DNA of 21,807 nt from Hyphochytrium catenoides (lineage: Eukaryota; Sar; Hyphochytriomycetes; Hyphochytriales; Hyphochytriaceae), in contig FLMG01002791.1 of assembly GCA_900088475.1 (NCBI GenBank), forward strand, positions 1-21,807, given 5' to 3'. The notes under the pieces are model-generated. The model searched no databases. It had not been told where the DNA came from and worked only from the letters and a program-made list of their open reading frames with translations. Below, piece by piece: positions 1 through 9,678 of this stretch. A program made the position numbers and the translations under genes. Position 1 is the stretch's first letter. Every line of letters begins with the position of its first letter.

Positions 1-2827
1 GAATGTCGTGGTAAAGAGACAGATCAACCACTGCGTCGCCACCAGCTCCAGCGGAAGCCCCGTAAGTGCGGCATGGTGGTCAATGGCAGGCAATCGACTC
101 CGAATGAGCTCCTTAAGGACGCGCATATCCGCTTGCGTGTCTATCATTGTAGGCGTATAGTAACCAGGGTTTATGTCTTCGCAGATGGTCGCTAAGAGCC
201 AGAATGTGGTCTCCTCCTCCATGGAAACTAACAAGAAGCCTGCAATAAAGTTCATGCCTTGGCAGTAGCCCACTGTGGAATTATGCAGCGCGTAGGCCAT
301 TAAGATGCGAGCAAGCTTCTCTCGTCCGTCCAGAGTGTTTGTACGCGTCTTGGCGCTGCCAAACGTGCGGTTGATATCCAGCTCAATCTGTCTTTTGACC
401 GTGTCATCCAACTCAGTTGCCGTTCTCTTTACAAGAGAGCGATAATAGTGCTCTGGCTTCTCGTTGATCTTACAATCGGCTCCTGAGAGCTTGAGGTACA
501 TCGTCTCCCGCAGGTGGCGAGGTATGCCTTGCCATACCAGGCGACGGAGAACCGAACGAGAAGAGCGTGACGAAGTTGTTGATGAGGAGGAGTGAGAGCC
601 GCTCTTGTTATGGATGCTCTCAAAAGTTGGGCCTACGAGATGACACGACAGGAAACGCGGTCAGAGCTGTTTCGAAGGTGTGGACGGGCTAAGCGCCAAG
701 GAGAGGATAAACAGTGACATTGCGCTAACGGGTCAAGAGAGCTATTTTCAAAGGACGAGGTGAACTGGGACTCCGAGCAAAAAAGGGGCTGAAAACCAAC
801 GGAGACGAACGTCTGTGTGATGTCAGAGGAGATACCGCGCAGTTGTCTCTCCAAAAGACATCTAGTGAGCGAGAGAGGAAGAGGGAGAAGAAGGAGCACA
901 GGAGATGCTATCTTATCACCTCAGCACTAGACAATTGACTCGCAAGAGAAAGCGTAAGAACAAGGGAACGAGGTACTAGAAAGTCAGAGCACAGAGAGAG
1001 AGCGATGCGTGCGATAAAAGGCATACACAGGGCCCTACCATTCTGTAAGTATCTGTCCCAGTTCTCAATTTGTCTCCTCTCTCTACATTGAAGGTAGGAC
1101 TGAAGGTGAAGCCACTGCTGACGGGCTTCTCTCGGTATCTTGAACCCATAGAAGTCATACATAATCTCACACTCCTTCTCTCCTTCTCTCTCCTGTTGCC
1201 ATTCCTCCGCAGTCTGACAATCGAGCGGAGGATGGAGAGGGTCTTCTATGTAAAACGTCCTAATACGTATTTCTCCTGTTGAGACTCCTGCTAGAGAGTA
1301 CCAGCTATCATTCACAGGAGAGGAAGAGAAACAAAGAGAAGTTAGAGGGAGAGAGACACTTCCTAGTGCCTCATCCACAGTTATAAGCCCGTTTGACCCT
1401 CGTCTTAGCGCCATCTCCCCGCCTCCTCCTCTCTCTCCCGACCCAGAGGGCTTTGGACTTGCAAAGCTCGACCTGCCCACCACACGGCCAGAGGAGGAAG
1501 ATGAGACAGTTACGACGTCCGTCCCATTTGGAGACCAGAAGGAGGAGAAATCTTCAACTTCTCCTGAAGCTTCAAACATATCAAAAACGTAGTTGCTCTC
1601 GTTATACACTTCTACATGAAGAGCTTGCGGCCGCGAAGCGGCAGACGAGGCAGAAGAGAGATCAAGGCGAAAGCTGGAACCAAAGGCTGGATTGCAGTCT
1701 CCACAGAGCGTAGACGTTCTATAAGCTGCATCCCCCAGCTTTACCACGGCGTAGGGATCTGGGTAACGAGAGGAAGAGAACCAGTTGCTCTCCAAGTTCC
1801 TTGCCTGTATAACCTCTACGACCAGGTGCCCCGTCGGGGAGGAGAGAGAAAGTGAAGAAAGAGAAGCACGCGACCCTGCTCTCGATCCCGAGGAGCGTCC
1901 GGCCGTGGGCGAGCCCTCAAATAGCTTTCTCTTGAGTGGAGAGCGGTACCCTGCGGCTTGTCTGTTCCTTTCTCTGAGAAGCTGGGCGGCTCCTCCTTTG
2001 GCAGGGCCTGAGAGTGATGAAGAGGAACTGGTGGGTGCCTCTGACTCTACTCTCTCATAGCGAGTGACGTCTCGTTTGCTCCTGTACGCCGCTTTCGGTC
2101 CGTCACTGATCTCCATCACAATCTCAGTAAAGCTGGAGGTCCTCTCTTCTCTCTCTCCCCCGCTTGAGACCCTTGGCACAGTGCTGGGCCCTACGACAGG
2201 CTTTCGAGGCGATATGGGCGGAGGCATACCGTTCAACGAGGAGAGAGGAAGCGAGAACCTTTCTCTCCGCCATGAGGAGCTTCCCCGAGCGTAGTCTTCT
2301 CCTTCCTCCCCTCGTCCTGCCGCGCCCGCCGTGTTTCTTCGTCTCTGCTTCGTCTTCTCTACACTTTTCAAGAATTGCAGAGCCTTAAGCGGGCTTTGGC
2401 CAGTAAGCGAGCCGGTAGAATAGTTCCTCTGCAAGCCGCCTCCGTTGCTGTCTTCTCTCTCTTTCTCTGCTCTCTCTATCTCCATCCTCTCTTCGCGTCT
2501 CTCTACTCGTCGTCTCAAGATATGGTTGTCGCTGGCTCGTCTGTGGAGCGAGCCCTCTCTCTCGGGGAAGGCACCACCATTATCACGTCTTCCTTGCACA
2601 GGGTAAGGCGGCGGCATCCGCAAACTGTCGTGATTTCTACTCATGAAAGCTGAAGAGAGGGAAGAGGAAGAAGCGCTACTTCCAGTCACCCTTGAGATGC
2701 TTGGGTCTCGGTGTTCCAGAGGTAGATCGCTCTGGTTCGGGCTCTGGTCAGAAGGTAAAGGACAAAGAGCGACAGAAAAGGGAGAGGGGTTAAGGTAGGG
2801 GCGCCGAGAGAGAGAGAGAGAGGAGAA

Positions 2828-2897
<70 letters not shown>

Positions 2898-3374
2898 GAG
2901 GAGGGAGAAGGGTGTTACTTGCCAGAAACTGGGGCGGTATGTGGGATATTAAGAGGAGAGGAGAGAGGACCAGCAGGAGAGAGAAACAGCAGAAAGAGTA
3001 GCGAGAGCAATGAAAAAAGAGTTAACTCAGTCCCATGGCAGTGATGTCTCTGCTCTTACCGCGTGCTCGCTGTTATTCCTGGTTCCTAACTCAAAGCTTG
3101 CATACGTTAGCCGGTGGTGCGCATCCTCAGCTGCAGGATCCACGTCTTCTGGAGCCTCGGCTCTCGGTCTATACTCTTCTCCTTGCTTCTTTCTATCGTC
3201 CGCTCCCCGTCTTCCCCTCAATCTCTCTCCTCTGAGTTCTCTCCTCTCCGTCCATCCATGGACACTCCCGCTTGCGTCCTCTCGTCCCGCCGCCCTGGTC
3301 GTCCTTACGTCAAAGGCCGGCACTTGGAGGTGCCGCAGCGCTTGCGGGTCAGCGGGATAATGTAGCGCATTCAT
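1..3374 (-). CDS. C2 and TBC domain RabGAP, partial at its 3' end
   Basis: Three exons on the minus strand: 3374-3060, 2743-1039 and 632 to beyond 1. Introns are 3059-2744 and 1038-633, GT-AG, with matching phases 0 and 1. The ATG at 3374 directly follows an in-frame TGA. The N-terminal ~400 residues are Ser/Arg/Glu-rich and look disordered. A C2 domain follows at about residues 400-595 (PDPY loop, WYSLAG), with a Ser/Gly-rich insertion and few calcium-binding aspartates. A YDFYGF motif and a TBC domain start near residue 700. Both RabGAP catalytic fingers are visible: IELDINR (Arg about 762) and GYCQGMN (Gln about 798). By family knowledge it should speed GTP hydrolysis on a Rab GTPase at membranes, with C2 perhaps giving lipid or protein binding; the Rab target is unknown. 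The frame stays open at the left edge, so the end of the TBC domain is missing. The TBC and C2 calls are firm; exon 1 is the least certain part. Confidence 0.88.
2808..2904. repeat. (GA)n microsatellite in RabGAP intron 1
   Basis: A near-perfect GA run, purest at about 2842-2894. It lies inside the first intron of the minus-strand RabGAP gene, where it reads as CT on the transcript. The acceptor at 2744 has its own pyrimidine-rich stretch ending in ccag, with a CTTAAC branch-like motif upstream. Confidence 0.9.
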
Positions 3375-4059
3375 TCAGTCAGAGCAGAGACGGGAAGCAT
3401 CGGATCTCTACGGAGAGAAACGGAGAAAGAGAAGAATGAAAGAGGAAGCTTTTGAAGACAGAGACAGAGTCTTCAGCTCTAAGGCAAAGCTCTTGGATAG
3501 AAAGATCTCTCTGAACTGCGGGCAGAGTGAAGCATTCTTGAGCTCTGGAAGCAGGCGAGCAGCGGGCGCAGCAAAAGGATGGTACCTTTAGGTACATCAG
3601 CTCTTCAACTGTTCTCTCCTCTCTTTCATCTCTCTCTCTCTTGGTCTCTCTCTCTCTTCGATTCGCTTTTCTCTCTGGTGGCAACAAGGGAAGCAAAGAA
3701 AGGAAGCTCTGGTTAGAACTAGGGAACCCGCACAACAGCTCTGGCCAAGAGGAGAGAGAGAGAGAGAGAGAGAGAGGCGAGCGTGTGAAGGCAGAGGTTG
3801 GTTTGTCCAGTCTTTCCTTTCGTTTTCTTGTCTCTCTCTTTCTCCCCCACAGCGCCGTGTTCTTCCCTTTTTGTTGTTGTCTCTCTCCCCTTGTTACACA
3901 TGCCAGCTTCTCTCGCAAGACAGAGGGCGATTGAAGAGGAATAACACAAGGGCAAAAGGAAGGAGGCAAACGGAAGAGAAGAACAAAGCTTCTCTCTCCT
4001 CAGGCACAAGTAAGGAGGAAACGAGAGACAACGAACGCAAAAGAAAGAGACAATGCAAG

Positions 4060-4240
4060 ATAGACTACGGCAGGACATTGAAGAGACAGAGAGAGAGAAC
4101 GAGAGAAATAGAGAGAGGGAGAGAAAAAGGGAGAGGAGAGAGAGAGAGAAAGAGAGAGTGAGAGATAAAGACAGAGTGAGAGAGACAGGAGAGACAGAGA
4201 GACAGAGACAGAGACAAAGAGAGAGGGAGAGGGAGAGGGA

Positions 4241-4301
<61 letters not shown>

Positions 4302-4330
4302 GGAGAGAGAGAGAAAGAGAGAGACGAAAA
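4060..4330. repeat. GA-rich block with a (GA)n core
   Basis: Purine-rich on the plus strand, with GA, GAGG and GACA variants. The purest (GA)n run is at about 4245-4294. It can pair with the CT-rich block at 4826-5012, which lies about 500 bases downstream on the same strand. Confidence 0.9.
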
Positions 4331-4825
4331 GCTCAAAAAAACTGAAAGCGAGCGAGCAACAAGGCGGGGCAGAAGGTATGAAAGGAAGCAGAAGAGGGGG
4401 GTTAAGGATAAGGTTCTTATAGGAGGTAAGCCTAGAGTTCTGGTAGATAAGCGGAGTATCTCAGGGTAGGTCGAGCCGACTTGATAGAGAGACAGAACAA
4501 TACCCACAAACCCACGCACCTTATTCCCCTTGTATTTAGACCCCAAACTCACGCTGTCAGCTGTACATTATGGACGATATTGCTAATGCCACTATAAGAA
4601 TATGTACTGCGCTATTCCGGAATCCAAAGGCTCTTGGTCATAAGAACCAATCCCAGGTTTCATTTAATCGAAAGCTTTATAAATTGCATGAGCCTCGTGC
4701 CAGTTTATTTATACAGAAATGAAACAAACAAAGCATAAAGAAATAATTTATTTGTTTCAAGAGGTTACGAATACCAGTTTTGGGTGCACTGCACAACCAC
4801 ACTCAAGTTGGACCTCTTCTTCTCC

Positions 4826-4843
4826 TCTCTCTCTCTCTCTCCT

Positions 4844-4896
<53 letters not shown>

Positions 4897-5012
4897 GTCT
4901 CCCTCTCTCTCTCTCCATTTCTCTCTCTCTCTCTCTCCATCGCTCTCTCTGTTCCATCTCTGTCGGTATCTGTCTGTCTGTCTCTGTCTGTCTCTGTCTC
5001 TCTGTCTCTCGG
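4826..5012. repeat. CT-rich block with a (CT)n core
   Basis: Pyrimidine-rich on the plus strand, purest at about 4849-4886, grading into TCTG repeats toward 5010. It lies upstream of the ArfGAP gene and may be 5' flank or untranslated leader. Its complement matches the GA block at 4060-4330. Confidence 0.9.
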
Positions 5013-5512
5013 CTCTCCACAGCTACTTCACTCTGTTTCTCTCATCGTGTCCACGCTAACCGATCCGTCAAGAGACCTAAGAGGAGTCAGTGTCAGCGCC
5101 TGATGGGTTAGGCATGTTCGTTGGCTTCTGCTCTGTTTCCCAGCCCATCCATCTCTTCTCCTCCTCTCTCCTTCCTCTCCCTCCTCCTCCTCTCTCCTCC
5201 AGGCAGCAGCAGCAAGGGATTGATTGATCACTCTTCACCTCCTGCGAGCATGCACTGATCGTTATCCATCTGATCGCTCTACCAGCGGCACCGACGCAAC
5301 GTTCTCCATCTTCTGCATCTTATCAAGCCGCTCCAACGAGGGAAAGACCTGCCTGAGGACTCACAAGCCCGTCCGAAGAAAAGTGACACGGGGAAGAAAG
5401 GAGAGGAACGTGGATTAGAGCCTTTGCTAACCTTCAAAGGACAGGAGGAAGAAGAAAGGACTTGGTCGCGGTCGCTGCTATCTCTTCGCCTCTCTTTCTC
5501 TCTCTCTCCATT

Positions 5513-7770
5513 ATGCCGCCATCGAAGGGAAGCCCCGAGGAGCTACTGAACAAGCTCAGGAAGCTCCCGGAGAACAAGATCTGTCCGAACTGCGGCGAGG
5601 AGAGCAAGTTTGGCTTTGGAGATGTCTGCGTGAAGGAGAATGTCAACACTTTCATCTGTCACAACTGCAAGTCCTCTCATCAGGCCTATTCCCATAGATG
5701 CAAGGTGACATAGCGGGCATCAGCAACTGTCTCTATTCTCCCTCCTGGTCTTTCCCTCTTGGCTTTCTCTCAACAGCATTCTCTCTCTCTCTCTCCTTCT
5801 CTCTCTCGCTCTCTCTCTCGCTCGCTCGCTCTGAGTGTTTATGCTCTCTCCTCCTATGACGTGCCGGTGCTGGAAAATAGTTCTTTTCTTATGCGATAGT
5901 CTCTCCCCGCTGGTCCTGCTCTTATCGCTCTCAGTTGAACTAGGACCTCTTCTGCTTAAGACTTGCTCTCTCTTAGAGTAGCTCCTCTTTAGCTCGCAGT
6001 CGATCTTCTTTGCCTTTCAAGCTTCTCCATCCGTCGAGCCGAGGTCAAACTGGCCCTTCAATAACTTTGTAATCTCTCACTCTCTCTTCTTCTTCGGTTC
6101 AGTGGCCTCTCCATCTGATCACCTCCGCTTCGCTCTCCCGCATCTACTGCCACTCTTGTCCCTGTCTTCGGGGCTATCGTCTCTTCTGTCACGTGCTCGT
6201 TGTGTCCCCTCATAGAGCGTTACCATGTCCAACTGGGCGATGGAGGAGGTAGAGAAGCTGATGGAAGAGAATGCCGGGGGAAACAAGCACTGCAGAGAGA
6301 CCTGGCTAGCCAAAGCAGACAGTCAGACAGCCGTTCCTCGCCCAAAGCCCGGAGATAAGATCACTGTCTACAAAGAGTTTATTCAAGCGGCTTACGATAG
6401 AAAGAGCTTTATGGCAGAAGGAGGCGTGGGGTCGTCTTCCTTTTCTTCCTCATCAATGAAGCAGAGCACTAGCAAGAAGGATCTATTAGTTGGCACAGAA
6501 CAGGACAGGGGCGCTGTTCCAGGCTCTCAGAGGCCGTCCAGGAGTCCATCAGGAAAGAAGGGAAGGGTGCAGAGGAGTCCCTCATCCAAGGCTGAGAGCT
6601 CGGGGACAGGTAACACAGGTTTGGACATCTCTAAGAAAGACAAACACAGGATGTTCTAATGCTCATCTTTCCCTCAGCGGATTTGTTAAGCTTCGACGCC
6701 TTCGAGAGCAGCGCTTCAGCTTTTCCTCAACAGGCTGCCAGCCTGGACTTATTTGCCGCTCTCTCCCCATCATCGGTCCCTAGTTCACTCGCCGTTAGCC
6801 CCGCCTCTACCGCCTCTTCCTCAGCATTCGATGGTAGGTGACCAACGTTTCTCCCTCTACATGGATCAGTAGCTAACCATTTCTCCTGGCCCCACGTCTT
6901 GGAACATATGGGATTCTCTCCCTGTGCTATTCTTTCGCTCTGTCTTGCCCTCTCCGTCTCTCTCTCTCTCTGTCACTTTTTCCTCCCGATCTTTCTTGGT
7001 ACGGCCTTTGACTGCCCTTAGCGTTCGGGCCCTTTAGCTCGGCTACGCCTACCAATGGCTTTCAGCAGCCGCTTCAGCAGCCTCTCGGAGCCTTCTCCTC
7101 TCCGCCTCCCCCTCAGCAAGTTGTTGCATTTCCTCCGCCTGCTCCTACGAGCTCCTTTGATCCTTTCGCTCCTTCCCAGCCGGCCTTAGCTCCGGCAGGA
7201 CCGAGTGGACTAAGTGTTATGAACGGAGCGATGAATCGGGCTGCTTCCTTTTCTCCAGCCCCATTTGACGCGATGGCACCCTTCACGGTAAGTGATGGCT
7301 CTAAAAGCGTGCACCGTAAGCCCTTTACTTGCTTTTTTAGTGATAAAGAGGTACCGTTGAGGGGACCTGACTCGTGGTGCCTGTTTCTGCTAGGCTCAGC
7401 CCATCGGAATCAGCGGTCAAGGTCAATCTGCCAGTTCTATCGGTACAAATGGAACTAGAGCTGTCATGCAGCCTTACCAGCACTTCTCGGGGATGAATGG
7501 ACACAATAACGGATTCACCATGGGAAATGGCTTCCACCAGCCTCAACAGGTAGGGAACTATCAAAGAAAACGCTTCCTCGGTTAGGTCCAATAGCTTTTG
7601 TTAGCCGCAGCCAATACTAACGTCCTCCTTGTTATACCGCTTTACTTTAGCCGATGATGCCTCCTCCACCGCAGCGAATGCAATTGTCCTCGATGGGAGC
7701 CTCCCAGCCAGTCACTTACAGCAATAGCAAATCCGGAGATCCGTTTGCGAGTCTAGGAGTCTTCAACTAG
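5513..7770 (+). CDS. AGFG/AGD14-like ArfGAP protein, arginine finger replaced
   Basis: Six exons: 5513-5704, 6216-6609, 6678-6833, 7022-7287, 7394-7549 and 7651-7770. All introns are GT-AG with compatible phases, giving 427 residues. Residues 11-110 form an ArfGAP domain: zinc-ribbon cysteines C24, C27, C49 and C52, then SHRCKSV and TMSNW, which match the plant AGD14/animal AGFG pattern. ArfGAPs normally have CX4R after the last cysteine, where R is the catalytic finger. Here that position is Gln57. The C27-C49 gap is 21 residues, against about 16 in AGD14. The tail is Ser/Pro/Gln-rich, with DLLSFDAF (197-204), DLFAAL, FDPFAP and a C-terminal GDPFASLGVF. DPF/DxF motifs of this kind bind AP-2 appendage or clathrin adaptors, so a role in endocytic or vesicle coats is likely, perhaps as a scaffold rather than an enzyme. 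The short second intron (6610-6677) has a TTCTAAT branch motif; reading through it would stop at 6657. The exon 5 start could instead be 7400, also in frame. Confidence 0.93.
5762..5832. repeat. CT-rich tract in ArfGAP intron 1
   Basis: Tracts of tctctctc and ctcgctcg lie near the 5' side of the first ArfGAP intron (5705-6215), on the transcribed strand. They are too far from the acceptor at 6215 to be its pyrimidine tract. I see no gene in the intron. Confidence 0.75.
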
Positions 7771-8279
7771 CATGCCGAGCAACAGCTCAGCCAGAGAGTC
7801 TCGAAAAGAAAGAGGTCTCCTTCTGACGCAAAGAAGTGGGCTTCGAGAGATAAAGAAAGGGATTATAGAGGGAGTTAGCAGGTAGTAGATATCCAAGCAG
7901 AGAGTCTCTGCAAGTAACAGATTAACTTATAACTCACGCAAAGGAAATAGCAGCCATCGCGCCAGTATTCTCATTAAGAGTAACGCGCTAGCGAGGGAGG
8001 ACGATCAAAGAAGCTACCCCAGTCTCCCATATCTTAGCGTGGTGATAGTGGTCCCTTACTTTGTTGCAGAGGTCTTGGCACATTCTATCAAATTTTATGT
8101 GCTTCGCCAAGAGTCAACTAGAGCCAAGTCAGAAACATGATGATACGACATTGCCAGGTAGACGGCACAAACAAAGCTATGGCTGAATAGAACTCAATGT
8201 GGGCGAAAGAACTGGGAACCTCCTTCCTTGCAAAAAATCTCTCTGATCGCCGAGTACGGCTTGTCAATCCAACAGAGGG
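7771..8279. other. Intergenic region between convergent genes
   Basis: Separates the stop of the ArfGAP gene (plus) from the inferred stop of the RING gene (minus). It presumably holds both 3' UTRs. No convincing open frame, clear polyadenylation signal or repeat is seen. Confidence 0.6.
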
Positions 8280-9678
8280 TCAGACACTGGGAGATACAGT
8301 AAACCGATGGATCCCCAGAATGGAAGGTACCAAACAATTTTGATCCGCATCTTCTGCCGCGTAGAGTAGATTGTGAAGGGATGGGGTGGAAAGTAAGGAA
8401 AGATGCGAAGCGAGGACATGGGAGCAATCCGTCCAAAGAGGTGCAAAAGTTGCCAAAATGGTAGGGGTGGAGCGAAAGGCGTGGACGAGGATCTGCTTCA
8501 GTATGCTAGATATCAATAAATACAGAGAGATGGAACAACAGAGAGCACGGAAGGCAGCGTGCTTGCCAGTTACCCGCCTTGTCGACGGAGGTTGTGCTTG
8601 TGATGATTGCTTATTTGTTCACTGAACTCCTCCTCCTAAAGAAAAATTCGGTTAGAGAACGATACTCCCACCGCAAGAGACTCAAGGAATAGCTCCAGAG
8701 AGTGAGGGTCATGGCAGAAGATGAGGTTCCATCTGGCCGCTAAGGGAGAGGTCATGAAAGAGGTTGAAGGGGTTACAATGGGTGTGTTCATGCCAAAAAG
8801 AGGGCGAAAAAGGCACAGGAGGCGGGTGCAACACACCTGAACCCGGAGATAGAGCACAAGAATGACGAAGAGGATGCAGTAGAAGGGGCATGTCAGGTCT
8901 TGACGGTGAGCAGCTATCCATCTCAATCCTTCCCTAAATTGTTGAAGCGGAGATGGTACCGAAGATGCCGAGGAGGTAAAAGAGAGAGCCCAAGATGAGG
9001 ATGGGCCCAACACTGCATTTCCTGCTGCCCCATTTTCTCCTTTACTTCTAGAGTGACTGCTAGTCCTAAGAAGGGCCGTTGTACACGGTCAGACACTGGT
9101 GGGACGGGAAGAGAACCAGGAGATTGGCGACGTGGAAATGAAAGATAGAAGGCCAGGAAGCACGCGGAAGGCTGCTCCGCTAGTCATGGAGAAGAAGAAT
9201 AGACAGGCCTAACAGGCACTGAACAATCACGAAGAGGTTATGAAGGAAATGTGAGGCTCCACCTCCGGAAAGGCGTTTCTCCGTCTTCGTCTTCCACCCG
9301 CAGATGGCTCAGCAACTCCCTGAGGCTTCGGTTAGGAATAAAGGCACCGGAACCACTTAGGTCTGCCCTGCCTAAACGCAGACAGAGCGTTAGAAAGAGA
9401 CAACTGAATGATCCTTTCTTGAAGCGGCGCGGCGCAACGAAAGAAGAGAGGCATGAACATGGGGATAGAGAGAGATCAAGAGAAAGGTGGACAGAGAAAG
9501 ATTGAGCGCAGTCCCTTCCAGAGAGATGTGTCACTTTGTACATACAGAAGGGGCAGCTCGGGGAACGGCTGAGGCAGGCTCTAAGGCAGGGCTCGCAGAA
9601 GGTGTTGCCGCAGCAGGAGGTCAGCACAGGGTCGCGGAAGTGATCAGAACAGATTGGGCAAGAGGAGAGATGATCCAT
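8280..9678 (-). CDS. RING-finger protein, C4C4 type; C-terminal exons inferred
   Basis: The ATG at 9678 has an in-frame TGA 18 bases upstream. Exon A (9678-9546) ends at a GTATGT donor. Exon B (9371-9263) follows a CTAAC branch motif and a tttag acceptor. Joining them restores CPFCRADL and the downstream FIPNRSLRELL helix. Cysteines C7, C10, C22, C23, C28, C31, C42 and C45 are present, and the usual His is replaced in CCGN, as in the RBBP6/Mpe1 C4C4 RING. Likely role: E3 ubiquitin ligase; substrate unknown. Frame-compatible further exons are 9065-9014, 8933-8837, 8739-8672, 8635-8574 and 8505-8280, giving 248 residues with a Ser-rich linker and a helical, unrecognised C-terminus. These later exons are my inference. 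One intron would be only 36 bases, and the exon B donor (GTGGAG) is weak. Without splicing there, the protein ends about 90 residues in. RING call about 0.9; full model about 0.45. Confidence 0.62.

Larger units (their letters stand above)
3375..5512. other. Divergent intergenic/promoter region with GA and CT tracts
   Basis: About 2.1 kb between the divergently transcribed RabGAP (minus) and ArfGAP (plus) genes. It holds mixed CT tracts at about 3600-3660, a GA run at 3751-3776, a long GA-rich block at 4060-4330 and a CT-rich block at 4826-5012. An AT-richer core lies between the last two (about 4550-4770), with a TATAAA at 4678-4683. The bases just before the ArfGAP start (about 5480-5511) are pyrimidine-rich and probably 5' UTR. 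Long open frames here only translate Ser-Leu or Arg-Glu dipeptide runs, so I call no gene. The promoter role is inferred from position. Confidence 0.6.

Noticed and set aside
1393-2653. Several plus-strand frames of 70-106 codons
   Set aside because: Antisense shadows of the C2-containing exon.
2687-2689. GTG at 2689 as the start of the C2/TBC protein
   Set aside because: The frame stays open upstream, and a good acceptor at 2744 joins in phase to an ATG-bearing exon at 3374-3060.
3010-3365. Plus-strand open frames opposite RabGAP exon 1
   Set aside because: Shadow of the minus-strand exon, which has a start after a stop codon and a matching donor. The plus frames have no domain.
3379-4552. 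Long minus-strand open frames up to 277 codons
   Set aside because: Mostly Ser-Leu translation of CT repeats on the minus strand, with no domain and no splice chain. Repeat tracts without stops explain them.
6610-6659. TAA at 6657-6659 as the end of the ArfGAP protein
   Set aside because: It lies in a 68-base intron with a GTAACA donor, a TTCTAAT branch motif and a cctcag acceptor. Splicing restores a long in-frame tail with adaptor motifs.
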